Of a DNA stretch of 64,000 nt, positions 38,401-53,400 are shown one piece after another. Source of the DNA: Platynereis dumerilii (lineage: Eukaryota > Annelida > Polychaeta > Phyllodocida > Nereididae). The stretch spans positions 42,052,011 through 42,116,010 of the forward strand of contig JAPTHN010000003.1 of assembly GCA_026936325.1 (NCBI GenBank), in the 5' to 3' direction. Numbering within the stretch: position 1 is the first letter of the stretch; every line of letters starts with the position of its first letter. The notes below the pieces were generated by a model. It did not search any database. It was not told the DNA's origin and saw nothing but the letters and a program-made list of their open reading frames with translations. The translations under genes were made by a program, and so were the position numbers.

Positions 38401-41400
38401 ATCAGTAATTATGAATATTTTACAACGTTGTGCCGGAGGGCACTCGAGCAGAATATCTGCCATAACCCGTAGGTGGGTGCACCCCCTGTCCGGCGGCTCA
38501 ACCCTTATATACATATATCCCAAAATAGTATGCAGGTCTCATTTAATTAACAAGTCAATCCAGTGATAAGGCCACACATAATTGATTCTTAGCTTCGCGG
38601 ACCCGCCGACACAATAGATTTACTGCCGATGGAAAAAAAAAAATTTTTTTTTTGACATTATAAATTTTTTTTTTTTTGTCCTACCGACCGACCCTAGAAA
38701 AAGGGCCTTGAGAGGAATCCGAGAAGCTAAAGATCAATTACGTGTGGCCTAAACCTAGGTGAGAAAACGTTTGGATCTATTTACACATAACTCAATGACA
38801 CATTAGATCGATATTATTATGAATAGGGGAGACCGGGGCTAGTTGAATCGCGGGGTTAGTTGAATATTCGCTCTTATTCCCCGGGGTTGAATTTTTTTAC
38901 CCAAATTTGACTTCTGGTAGATTATTTATTCATCAAGGCATGACATCACTTCCTACATGAGCCATATTTCGAATTGTGTACTTCACTAGGCTGTTAAGTA
39001 GATTTTTGTGCTCCTGAAGTAAGTATTTTGAGTTAAAATAATTTTGACCTGTATGCTATTTGAACTATTTAATGCAACATTTTTTACGATAAGTTGGAAG
39101 CCTTTGGTATTACAAATCAACAGGCAAAGACATTTTTTGCTAAGCCTTTGATTAAAGTGCTATAATGGGTGACCTAAACCACATGGTGAGTTGGGGCTAG
39201 TTGAATCATTTTTCGTGGGGTTAGTTGAAACGCTGAAGCAATGCTATGCATGGTCTCCTTATTAACAGCAATGTAAATAATCGTGACTGCATTGTATAGT
39301 TTGACCCTATTGGTATTTTTTGCTGAAATAACATACATCAGAAAAAAGGAAATAGGATGAGTGCCTGCTGAAATACTCAGACGGCCCCTTGAAGAAGCCT
39401 TTATTGCTAAACGATAATGTTGAACAGTAGCCCAAAAGTGTTATATTCTTCAGGCAACAATATATTATTTGTTTATACAATATCAGTGTCTTAAAGCAGA
39501 AAAAGAGAGGGTTTTGCACTGGTCATTTCAATAACCGAGTTATTACCAGCAGCCAAGCCGGCCATTTGCTGACATTGTAATGAAGCGTTCACACCTTAAT
39601 ACAATGCAGGAAAGAGACAACATCCAAAAAGCCATTTCTCCATTGACTTATCTCCTAACAAAGATCTTTCTTCTCAGTTAACATCACTGTCTGAATTACT
39701 TTTCATACTGCACATCCATCTCATTATTTCCGAAGATTTCAAAATTTTCTTTCAAGTTTGATATTGCTGCTTTTTATAAGTTTTGCATTAAATTCTGAAA
39801 TACATAATTCCTAATGTTAAACCTAATTGCTATTTAGGAATCAGTTGTTGTATTATAAATGTTTACTGAACAAATTTTTATCAGTAAATATGATTTTTGC
39901 TAGTTTATTCTCAATGATTCAACTAACCCCATGCTGTGTTTCAACTAACCCCGGCCCCGGGGTTTGTTGAAACACTTGGTCTCGCGATACTTTCAAGCTC
40001 ATAGTGAGAAGTCGTCAATATTTTAAACAAAGTTGTTCCATGGAATGTTGAGGTGAATACTGTAGCTAGCACTTGCTAAAATATTGTACCTGTATCTACT
40101 ACAATAAGCTCAGTAGAACGCGACAAAAAATTGGCGATTCAACTAACCCCGGTCTCCCCTACACATTCACGAATCTAAAAAAATAATATGGTTATGGTAT
40201 ATATCATAACAAAGAGACATCAAACAAATTTCAGTCATGTGCTATCCCTCTTCTGGTTCAATGTTGAACAGCAGAATTGGGATAGCCAGACTCCATAGGC
40301 TTGTGCCTCACAACCTAAAGAATCTCTCACAATTGGAATAGTAACTAAATTAGACCCATGTAATTCACAGATGTATAATAATACAAAAATACTATTTAGT
40401 AGTAGGTGGGTCTGGACCGACCACTCCCCTTGTTATAATTGAAGAATCAGAAACATTAGAGAATAGGGTCTAAATAACTCAATGACACATTTGATCAATA
40501 TTATTATAAATACTTATTTGCACACCTAAAATAACATCAGACAAATTTCAGTTATGTACTATCCCTAATCTGGTTCAATGTTGAACAGCAGTTGGGATAG
40601 CCAGACCTCCAAGCATAAGGCAAGCTAACAGAAAATAGTCCCTACACCCAATATATATGAGTATGAGAGTAGAATTGTTAATGTTTGTAAGATGTGCTGT
40701 CACCTTGTGATCAATAAAAATAAGGGAAATTACCTTATTCTTGATCATCTTGGCCCTTCGTGCAAATTGCAGAGTTGAAAGAGTTTCACCAAAACATCTG
40801 CAAACAATTAAAAGTGAATATTAGCAACAAAATTTCACAATTGTGTAATTTCATGCCACAAGCTTATCTCGCAATTTGAAACCAAGACAAACACAAAATT
40901 TTGTTTCTGAAGCTAATTCAAACAGACAGTAGAATTTCGGAAAAAAAAACAATAACCAGTAGTAAAATTCAAAATATAAAGTTGAATGCAACTCACTTTG
41001 CCCCAGGATGGATACATGCAACCATACACGTTTTTGCAGTGCCTCCAAGTGAATCCTGCAACACAAAAACAAGAATCAGTTGACTCATGAATGCATACTG
41101 AAAATAAAACTCACACCCAAACAAGAACCCAAGCAGTGAAAATAATCAGTAAATCTGGAATATTAAATTCAGAATATATATATATAATTTAACTTTCTAA
41201 AAATCCAGCAGTTGGCAGGGTTGAGTAGGTAAAGAAAGAATCTAAGAAACAAAATTGATGGGAAGACCCGGAGATATAATCTTTTGGGGGGGGGGAATGG
41301 ACTATTGGGCAAATATGCCTTTTCGCCCTGCTCCTGCAGAGGTTTCGGTTAACACGTCAGACACCCCCCAAAAGTGGCAAAAGGACGGGCCTTCTTCACA

Positions 41401-44400
41401 TATGTTATGCAAATGACACAGATTTACAAACCTGCGTCAATTATACAGATATGATTTGTACAGCAATAAATAGATCTCTCCGACACCTTCAAAAATAATT
41501 ACAGGCAATATGTCCCTGCATGGGTAATTCCGGTTGAGATTTTGAGATGGTTTCAGGCGAAAAGGTGCAAATCAGTATATTTAAACCCGCACTGGATAAA
41601 ATTTTGAATTTGGTAGTACTACAGGTAGCCTAGATATTTCCCTGCTAATGGTACTAATTCTGAAAGAAATTTCACAAAATGAGTTTGTCTTTACGCCCCA
41701 TCAGCACCAGTGTGGGCTATTTAGAAGTACGGCCCTTCAGTAAACCATTAAGGGCATATTCAAATTGTAAACATGGTAAATATCAGGAATAATTCTCTTG
41801 CAGAGTAACAATAATATTGTGGCCAATGAGAGACACAAGTCAAGAGAAAGAGACAGCAGCAAGGCATACTCACCCTCAACAGGAAGCACAATTTAGATTC
41901 CCGATATGGCACATGTCGCGTCTTCCCATTTGCAATATCCACAAGAGACATAATGACGTTTCCCAGGACTGACAATGACTTGTTGATACTGCCTGCTTCC
42001 TGAAAGAGAAAGGCACTAAGGGTTATTATTGGCTACCAGGTACCAACATCAAAATACTAGAATAAAGGTACACAGTTTAATATCTTCATTCCAAAGGTGA
42101 CCATCACAAGAGACTGCCAAATAACCTTTTTGCTGTGATTTATTCCCAGGCTTTTAAAGTGATTTATACAAAATACTGGTCTTTCCAGGCTTCAGAAACC
42201 AAATTTGGGCCTTTCAAGGCTTTTCAAGGAATTAGGATAGGCACACACCTTGTTTAAACATTTGACAAATACTAATTTAGACAATGATACTGTATCCAAA
42301 ATTTAAAAAGGTAAATACACAAAACTTGACAAAACATATTTCAACATGTATAAAAGTACCTATACATGTACAAAATCCTATGGACACATAGTGGAATTTT
42401 CTTAGCTGCTTGCCGCATAATACTAGTGTGCAATAATGCTGATAACAGTAGTCAGGAGTCGGCCTTCAGGAGTTACAAAGAGTTCACTTGCTACCAGACT
42501 CCAAAGCCCTGCCTCTGAGCCCCCGAAGACAACATCTCTTTCTGCACAAGAGGGTTGATTCATGCTTGGAATCACTACGGATACAAAGGAATCAAAAATC
42601 TTGTTACAACATCCTCACCTTTAATCGTGTTCCGAACGTGTTGGTGTCTTTCTGTCTTTCGCTACCTGCCAAATCAACCAGATTCAGTTGTGAGGACCGG
42701 ATCTTAAACACTGAATTTTGCATTTCCTGAAGATCAACAAAAAATTATTATGCAACTGGAATTCTGCAATCCATATGGCCGACTGGATGCCAGAATGACC
42801 AGGGACTTCAGGCATACATATTAAGGTTAAAATAAAATAAATCTCTTCCAAGATGACATTTCAGACTTGCGTTCTTGAATTATCCTACACATATTTGTTT
42901 GGGCACTACGATGTCAAAGTGTTGAGAATCTGTCAAAATGTAATTCCAAATACAGTTCGCAAGGAAGATGATTAAGACTGTATATTGAAAATCATTTAAA
43001 TTTATTTTGAAGAAATTCTATCTGTTGAAGTTGGCGAGTGTTGAGGTGCTTTAAAGATATGGTTAAACAAGCAGGTCTGAGCTAACTAGAATTTTGATTG
43101 TCCCATTGGGACGGGAGATTGCCCATTATGTGCACACCTGACTTCATAAGCCTTGACAGACTTGCCAATTGCCCTTTGAAGAGCCAAGAAGCTGCAGGTG
43201 TTGTGGACGACAATTTTTGCGGACGACAATTTTTGCGGACGACATAATTGTGGACGCAATGACGTGGATTGATGACAGAATGACACCGATATGTAACATT
43301 ACACCCATTTGTAACATTACACCCATCTGCAACATTACACCCATTTGCAACATTACATCCATTTGCAACATTACATCTATTGGCAACATTACACCATTTG
43401 CAACATTACACCATTGGCAACATAACACCATTGGCAACATTACACATATTGGCAACATTACACCCATTGGCAACATTACACCCATTGGTAACATTACACC
43501 CATTGGCAACATTACACATATTGGCAACATTGCACCCATTGGCAACATTACACCCATTGGCAACATTACACCATTGGCAACATTACACCCATTGGCAACA
43601 TTACACCATTGGCAACATTACACCCATTGGCAACATTACACCATTGGCAACATTACACCATTGGCAACATTACACCCATTGGCAACATTACACCCATTTG
43701 CAACATTACACCGTATGGCAACATTACACCGTATGGCAACATTAGACCGTATGGCAACATTAGACCGTATGGCAACATTAGACCGAATGGCAACATTACA
43801 CCCATTGGCAACATTACACCCATTGGCAACATTACACCCATTAGCAACATTACACCCATTTGCAACATTACACCCATTAGCAACATTACACCCATTGGCA
43901 ACATTAAACCAATTGGCAACATTACACCATAGGCAACATTACACCCATTGGCAACATTACACCCATTGGCAACATTACACATATTGGCAACATTACACCC
44001 ATTGGCAACATTACACCCATTGGCAACATTACACCATTGGCAACATTACACCCATTGGCAACATTACACCATTGGCAACATTACACCCATTGGCAACATT
44101 ACACCATTGGCAACATTACACCCATTTGCAACATTACACCGTATGGCAACATTAGACCGTATGGCAACATTAGACCGAATGGCAACATTACACCCATTGG
44201 CAACATTACACCCATTGGCAACATTACACCCATTGGAGCTGCAGGTGTTGTGGACGACATTTATAGTAGATGACAATTTTTGCGGACGACATAAGTGTGG
44301 ACGCAATGACGTGGATTGATGACAGGATGACTGCAGGGATTGCCCCATATGAATATGGGCAATCAATTAAGACACCTCCATTTCCGGTTCCAACATGCAC

Positions 44401-47400
44401 AGGATCTGCCTGAGAAATTTGCACTTATGAGCCCGCGAGATCAGCTGATACAAGGATATGTAATATATCATACATATTATGCAGTTTTTACTTACTTTAG
44501 ACTCTATGCTGACTGTGAAGACCGCATGAGATCGAGAGCTCTCACGGTTCATGGAAGTGGCCGCCACAGTGCGGTTTCTCCAGCCTGTTGTGAGCACCTA
44601 TAAATGCAAAATGACATGTGACATTGGCATCAAATAAATCAACTACAATGCAACCTCCAATTTTGCAGTCCTCTGGGACATGCTCTATCTACAACCAAGT
44701 ATTAATAGGTCCTCCCCATTACGCGGCTGATAAACATGCCACCTCCTCCAAGAAAGTAAAAAACTGCTAAACAACAATCACGCTCTCCCAACCTCCCTCC
44801 CCCCCAATTTGGGCAAACACCTGCAGAACCTGCTGTACCCATACACTAACTTATCTCCAATTACCTACATACATCAGTTTTATTTTCTTGCAAATTCATT
44901 TATTTTGATGAACAGTGGTCCGAAAATTATATTCATCAGAAGTGTAAGTTAAGTACATTGAGGAGTGAGTGAGTGAGTTTGTGTTTTACGCCCCATCAGC
45001 ACCGGTGTGGGCTATTTAGAGGCAACAAGTACATTGAGGAAATGAAACGTTTCCAAGTTCTGTCCCGATTCATTCCAGTTGCCCATATTGTCCAACTTCT
45101 TGATGTGGATAGCGCCAGAAATATTTAGCTTTTTCAGACCAACTGTATATTGCAGTCAGGTATTTTAGGTACTATGTAAAATTTTTGTCTGTCTGGCGAG
45201 CCGGCGGACAGCGTCACACATGTGTATTGGCCACTGAGCCAAAACTATTGCACCTCTATATAAACAGCTCACACTTAAAACGCACACCTATTAACACATC
45301 TTAAAAACTAATTTCTAGTTGAGGTATGACCATGAAATTCTGCACTGATGTGGCTGAATTTTCCGGCATAAGACCTGGAAAGTCTCACTGAAAAACATTA
45401 AGAATTGGCTGCATCAGACCTCAATTTGTGAGACTGCTTCAAAAACCCAATTCACAACCAATGCAAATCAAGGCAGAAAACATTTTTGCATTAAGTCCAT
45501 GGGAGTCCAATTTTTCGAGTTCACAGATAATGAAAGTGGTTCCCTTGACCCCTTCAAGCTTTTTTCACTGCATTTTGCTGGTTTTGGTTGATTTTAGCCC
45601 GAATTGGTGTTTTTCACATTTTGTTTGTCGCATCTTCTTAACCCAGAACCCCAAGCGGTTTCAACGCTCGCCTATTAATGTGAAATCTATCAATGTTCAA
45701 CAATGGTGTGTGCCATTTTGTAGTGGCCATTTTGTAGTGGCCATTTTGTAGTGGCCATTTTGTAGTGTCAAAGTCTTCAAATTTATCCAAACTATCTTCC
45801 AGATCGTCTTTCCCCAAGCATTTGTCAAGATACTTGATCAAAGTGTCCGAACCATCATCTTTCATTAAATCCTCATTTTTCACTTCATCAAACACTTGTT
45901 CACGAATTTTAGAATCCTGAGGCAGTGACAAAGCAATAGCCACACCTTGCTTCTTTTTCTCCAAGTTCGTCACCAATTTCCATGCTAACAGCTCTCGCTT
46001 GTAACGCTCATAGTTCTTCGTTTTCACATTTAAGGTAGGAGGATTTATTTTCATAGACGCCATGATTACGATTTTCGTTCGAAAAATGTCAAAACCTCGA
46101 TTCTGCAAATTGTGTGCACTCCACCAAATTGGCAAATTCCACTAATTTCGACCACTCAACTTCAACTGTCATTTTCGCTGGAAAATCACTCAAACCGCTC
46201 AACTTTTGGATTCCGCTCATTCGTCTAACTTCTTCTCTTTCTTCTAAGCACACTCTCTTCTTCTGTTTCTCATTGAGAACGACGCTCTGCCATGCTTTCG
46301 ATTTCGTTCAAAAATTGTCAGAAACCTCGATTTTCGCCCACTCAACTTTGACGCTCCAATACGCTTGAAATCCATAAACTCGCTCACTCTTTGTATGTCA
46401 CTCGTTCATCCAGCTCCTAGTCCTTCTTCTCGCCACACTTTAGTCCTCTACAACTTTCTGAGAATGACGCTCCGCTACCATTGTTAAAGCAGACAAAAAC
46501 GCATGTATTTCGTTTGCCGCTATTAGAACCAGAAGGCCTTTATTCTGTGAGACACCGTGCGACACCAAATATTTAGTTCCGGTTACAAACATAAACATCA
46601 ACAAATGTCACTCATACGAGGCCATGCAATTGTTTCATACAGACTGTCGGATCAGTGCTCAACTTCAGTTCACATGCTAGATGGAACACACTGTAATTGC
46701 AATCATGCACCAGAGATAACCACAACACACATGTGACAGAAGTGCTTTAAAATAACCAAGTGTCACCTAATTACGATCAACAATAATACTTACCAAACTT
46801 ATTTTTCCACTTAAAGTTTCATGTTACCAATTCACTCAATAATCACAACTTGAAACTTCATTCTATTTTATCATTCTGCAAGACGTTAAACATGTGCTTA
46901 AGAATTAAATGAGCATCGAACCATACATGTATATGTGTAATGATACTAGATCCAGAAAATAACATGGTTCGAAATATTTCCAATGTGGCCCCAATTCTGA
47001 AAGACAAAATTGATACACGAATGGAAGACGAATCTAATTCATACACAACTGATTTAGATTTTAAGGTGACCTTGAATGCTTCTACAAATTAAAGGCCTTT
47101 GAAGTCCTGGGAGATGTGTCTACTGCAAGTAAAGGTGGTTATATTCAAAAGACTTGCCATCTCACCTCATAAGCCTGACTAGCACTGTCCACAGTCTGCT
47201 CCGTCAATCCATCCACGAACACTCCTTTCTTGATATTCTCTCGTAACTGAAGATTAATAGCTGCCGGATCCAACAAGTCATACACTTGCTCATTGTAGAT
47301 CTCCAGGAAAGAACAGCGACAGAGGAAAGTCACATTGTCACCCATCTGCAAACAAACACAAAATAGAGTTACATTAGAGTTTTTTTTTCATTGCAGTGGA

Positions 47401-50400
47401 TTGAATGGAAGCGCTTATATTGCACCAAAAATATGCCACGGCTATCCAACTTATCCCATTCGCTTACAACTACATCTTCCTTGACAAATAACAATGAATA
47501 AAAGAAAAGTTTTTGAGGATGTTTCAAAAAAGATTTTTCAAATAAATTTCTCAGCAAAGCATAAACGATAAATATGGTACACATGATATAAGAATTCCAC
47601 TGATGATGGCATATAAATAAGCAATATGTTTATTCCCTGAGTCCTCAACTTACCAGAACCGCAAGCGCTTTCAACGCTCGTCTGTTGAGTTGGCTCGATA
47701 CTCGTGAACTTTCCGAGATAGAATTTTTTCAAAATAGTACAAAATGATCCACAATATTGTTTCTGGCAAGGACATGTAAACAAATCTGGTCGATACCAGC
47801 CTCTTTTTCATAATATTTGAGGTTATGTATATGAAAGTCAGTTAAATCAAAACCTGAAAAGCTCTTTTCTTAACTTTTTTGCTGTGAATTTAGCCCATTC
47901 AGTGGTCATGAATCCCATATGATGCAATGAAACATGAAATTAAATCATAGTGCTAAAAAAATTGACGAGATAGAATCTTTTACTTCTTTGTCATTTACTT
48001 CGAAAAATAGTGAGGAACAAAGTGATGGTATAGACAAACTTTCTTACCACACCTGAAATTGATTTTAAAAAAATTATTTATATTACCAAGTCATTTTTGA
48101 GAAAATACACTTGCTTGACAAAATCGCCTGTAAAAATTTTCTATTTCGAGTATAAAGCTGAAATCTCATTAGAGTGCAGTCCTCTTCGTAGCGCATCTAA
48201 TGCTCCAAACCAGAAGTCTCTAGCCCCAAGAGAAGATAAAGGCAAACAAAGCGCCCGACACATGAAATTCTCAGTAGTAAAAAAAGATGCTGAAACAGTG
48301 TCAGCAGTGCTCACCTACTAGTAGTATACAATGGTGACGTTACGATAGATAAGTCCTGCCTGGCTTCTCATGAATGTGCGTAAACGACCATTTAGCATGA
48401 GTAGCCAGCCACCTTAATGTGAAATGTATCAATGTGTGCCTGATTATCACCAACAGGCCAATACCTCGATCAAATTTTGTAAGTGGAAGTGAAAGACTGA
48501 GCTCCAAAGTGGGCAGTTCAAGAATGGACACCATTTTGCAGTGGCCATTTTGGCAGCCATCTTCGATTTCTCGACATGTCCTTGAACCAAAATATTAAGG
48601 TCACAGTGGGCAGTTCAAGAATGAAGAAAGATGGCTAGCAAGATGGCTGCCATAAAATGGCCAATGGCCACCATCTTGGATTTCTCGACATGTTCCCAAT
48701 CCATACCCACAGGTCAGAACCTGTAACAAATTTCATAACTCTAAGCGAAATATTAAGGTCACAGTGGGTAGTCCAAGAATGGCAGCCATTAAAAATATTT
48801 TTTGGAGCCATTTTGGCCATCTTTGACTTTTTGACAAATTCCAATCCATACCCACAGGCCAATGCATGTACCAAATTTCATAACTCTTAAGTGAAATATG
48901 ACAACTCTTCGTTTTCAAAGGAAACAGAGGAGCTCAAAATCTTAAATTTGACAAAAGGCTTTTAAAAATCGTTTAGAAAGTCTTCATACCACAATTAGAA
49001 TGAGAAGCACTCACAAATTACACACAATAATGAAGTTCTGTTTGAAACACTTTGTAGCACTGTTTTTTAGACAATTTTTACCAGTAACACAAAATGAACC
49101 AGTTCATGACAAATTACCACTGGTAAATAGCAACAGTTACTCACAAGCTCCTTTTTCCTGTTGATTATGTTGAACAAATATTCAAAACTACGAGGAATAA
49201 TTCCTCTCATAGCATGCTGGAAGTTGTCCGAATTTTCTGACGGGCCTGTTAAAAAACACAAGTTCATTGTAAAATAAAATACCTATAATTCTGCGATCAA
49301 TCAGTTCATTTTCCAGAGGGAGTAGTTAAAACTTTATTTAAAGATCATTTTCTACAAATTTTATAGAACTTAACAAGCAATTTTTTCAAAGAAAACCAAA
49401 ATATGAATGGCAGCATATCATTATATCATGTAGAGTTCTATCACCAGGGGCTTGGTGAGCAAGTCTGCTATGCTGTGTCTATAAATAGCACAACCCTACA
49501 CCCAAGCTCTGAAACCTGGCTGTGTCAAGCTACCCCAACACCTTTGCCCTTGGCCACCGGTTGCTTGGTCCGTCTGAGGTCCCAAGCTAAACACACAATG
49601 TGGTGGAGAATCCGTGTTTAGCTTGGGACCAGCATCTCAGAGGGTTCAGCCAAAGATTGGAACCAGTGGCTAAGCAAAGGGCCAAGGTGTTGGGGTAGCT
49701 TGACACAGCCAGCTTTCAGAGCTGGGGTGTAGGGTTGTGCTATTTATAGACACAGCATAGCAGACTTGCTCACCAAGCCCCTGGAGAGAGAATTCTGCAT
49801 GACTATAAAGTTATGTGACTAAAAGTAATTGGGTAGGACGCCATTTCCCAATCTTCGTAAATGAGATATGTCAATACAGGACAAAAATTAAAAATATGAT
49901 GAGTAATAGCTCTATCACATTGTCACAGCATCATTGTACATACCTAACATGCTGAATGTCTTTCCGGAACCAGTTTGACCACTGAAAGGAAAAGTGAAAG
50001 GAGAATTGTGATAATTCATTTACAGTTTTCAAAGAGTGGGTATATACCACATAAATAACAGGTTGATGATTAAGTAATAAATCACAGGATGTGGAATTGT
50101 AGAGGTCTGCTAACCAAGACGGCGTTGTGACAAGATAATTATCTAATTTTGATAGTGTGCAGTCTTCCGAGGTAGTTCTTGTCAACCCACAGACAAGGGG
50201 TCAAGTGCCTATGGTCAACAAAAAAGTAGGAAAATAGGAATTTGAACTGCAGAAAACAGGACTACGAGAGGTGGCCCAAAAGTTCTGACCAATTTTTTTG
50301 GCAGACCTTTCTATTTGAAATAGCTAAATGAAATTTTCACAGAATAAATTTCAGATAATTATTTTACCATCTGTTCTGAAAAAATCAAGACTGTAAGAAG

Positions 50401-53400
50401 TGTTTAAGTTACTGTTCTGTGACCATGGTTACGAGAGGTTAGTGCACCCAGCGCAGCTCAATTTCTCAGACGAAATACAGCAAATTAGCTGGGTTAAAAG
50501 TCAGGGAATTTATAGTAAAAAAGCCAAATGATTGCAAGAAAATGCATTTCCTGATAAGCTTGCAGTTTTTCAAGTTATCTTCCATTAGATTATAAACATT
50601 TATTTATATTTCAACCTGATCAGCTGAGGCAATTACCAAAGGCTTTTTCCAGCAGTTGCCAAAAAGCGCTTGAGACGGTTTGGCTGAAACAATCTGCTGT
50701 CAAGAGGCAGTACTCAAGAACCTTAGGTTCAAAACCCAATCTCATCTGCTCTAATTACCAGATTTGGCATTCTGTAACTTTGCGTGATACTAAAATATAT
50801 ATACCAGTTCAAAAATTAAAGAAATAATAGTCATAACGAGAAATGAGGCAGTCGCCAAATACACTGAAATTGCACAATTTAGGAACAGCCCAGTTTGGAG
50901 GACCCAGGTGATCGCCTCATCACATGGGTTAAACTCATTCACATTGACTTTAAATGTAAATGAAAAACTTTGAGATACTGTTAGGTTTCCAAATAATATT
51001 TTTCATGAGCATCCATTGCATATTTACAGTAAATTCCTTGGTTATTTACAAGCCTAGACGCTTGGATTTGGCCTAAAAAATTGAGCTGCGCTGGGTGCAC
51101 TGACCTTCTGTTTCCATGGCAGCAGAAAAGTTGTTTAAAATGTTTGAACAGGTACCATATTTTCACAATGGATAGTGAAATACCTGAAATTGATTCTGTG
51201 AAAATTTCATACAGCTACTTCAAATAGAAATGTCTGCCAAAAAAATTGGTCAGAACTTTGGGATAATAGAAAATTCAGACAAAAATTATACTAGCCAGAG
51301 TACCGCAAGTGATGCCAACCCTCACTCCTTTATGTGAAATGTGCACCTTAATTGCTTGTTTGTGTGTTATACAATGGGGGAATCTTGCTATTGCGAGCTG
51401 CATAGGTTTGGACTATGCTGGCAGTCATCCTGAATTTGGCGTAATCATATCCTGACAATCGATAAAATCGCAAAAAACACATTTCATTGCTACAAATTTT
51501 AATGAATAAGGTGACAGTGAGACAATTAATGTTGTGGAGGCCATTCAGTGGCAGCCTTTGTGTAAGTCAACCTCAAGTTTTTCGATGTTTCTAATCTCAA
51601 ACCATGAATACAAACACCGAAATTCTTAATTTTAGGCCTAAGGAATGAGTCATGTTGAACCTATAATACAAAGGGCTATCACGATTACAGAACTTCAAAA
51701 TCGATTAATCTACTGCCTAAAATCGCAATCGATTAATCGCCGTATTCCCGCCATTATAGACACTGGGAAAAGTTCTGTTCTTTTTTACATCACTGTCTTG
51801 AAGATGAGCTGAGAGACTGATCATACATTCTTTTGAAAATTCTAATTGCAATTAGGACTTGACACTTCATTCTGTGTACTCTGCTTCAATCATGTTCAAA
51901 CAATCCAATTAGCCAATCCAATTCATCAATCCAGTTGCAATTCACTCTTAACAGCTGGAATTTGAAGCCAATACAATATCTTCCAGGTAAAAATATACAA
52001 ATAACAGATTAATCGATTTTGAAAGCTAAAATCGATTTTAAACTAAAATCTAATCGGCGGCGATTAATCGGTTAATCGTGAGAGCCCTAATAATACATAA
52101 GCCTCGTCTCTCTTACCTTCTGCACACAGCAAGGCCCAAATCGGCCAATCTCAACAAAGGAAACACCAATAAAGAGGACCAATTACTCCTGTCATAATTA
52201 CATCAAATGTCAAAAATATATAATAGCTGAGCCATTTCAAAACGTCATTGTGTAACAGCAGGGGTCTCTGTTGTTATTTAAATGCGGACCAAGAGGATTC
52301 TATGGGATCTTTGGTTTTAATTGGACATGTAAGGGCTGAGAGCCCAGCCAAAGAAGACCTTGGATCAATAATTAATTGCTGTAAGCATTCATTGTCTGAT
52401 TGTCGTAACATTCCTCAGTTGTAACAATATCATATTATCATAAATTCAGAATAAATATCTCCCACTTACTATGCAAATATCGTCCCATTGTAACCTCCCA
52501 AACAGGAATCTATGATATTCTTGCCCACAGCGCCAAAAACACCTTCCTGCAAAAGTTTGTTGAAACAAAACGGTTAAAGATATTAGATCCACTGATTCTG
52601 TGTAAAATTCAACTCGCAGTCAGAGATCATGAACTGATAAATTTCGTAGCTACTAAAACGCTTCCAATCAACAAAATAGATAACTTTTCAGAATTAAGTG
52701 AGCTTCACTGATTTTATTACTCAGTGCCTGAAATGTAAGCAAAACGCTGCTATATGACAGTTTTAAAAATGATTTGTCTTTATTTCTGGGAAGCAACACT
52801 CAATGTTTATTGGAGCAGAATAGCATATATAATTTATTTTATAGTTTTAGAATGATTGATGCGACTGATATCAGCTAATTCATATACAGTATTTTAAACA
52901 AGTTGATCCAACATATAATCAGCGGATCTAATAACTTTTAGAATGGAAAACAGAAATTCATTAATTCAGTTTAGAAATTACAAATGTTGCATAAAAACTG
53001 TCAATTAATTTCACCACAAAGTAGTCTGATAAATAAATCACTTCAATGAAATCTTACTCGGATGTCTAAACAGTCTATTTTCGTAAAATTTTCAAAATTA
53101 TGACTACAACATAGGATAAATAGTGATCTAACAGATGGAGCATGTCTCAGTCTGGAATGGTGCCAATGCGTCACTCTCAGACAGTGACTTACATTGCATT
53201 CTGGCAATTTTGGGGTTATCACTATACCACATAAATTAATAAATGATAAACCAGACATACCTGAGTGGAGAACATATCAGCAACCTCATCAAAAGTGAAG
53301 ACTTTACGTTCAGGTTTGGCATGCATAATGATGGCATGGTGAGCGCTGTCTACCTCTAAACAGACACTTTCTGGTCCCCCACTCTCCTTGGCAGGGGGGC

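Noticed and set aside
43141-43190. VKAYEV frame before a GT resembling the end of KIF15 exon 5
   Set aside because: Only four residues agree, the upstream sequence has no motor similarity, and the real exon 5 at 47166-47345 is complete.
43144-44366. Long open frames (up to 328 codons) over the minisatellite
   Set aside because: They are made of 18-bp units, a multiple of three, so all frames stay open. No codon bias or start context supports a gene.
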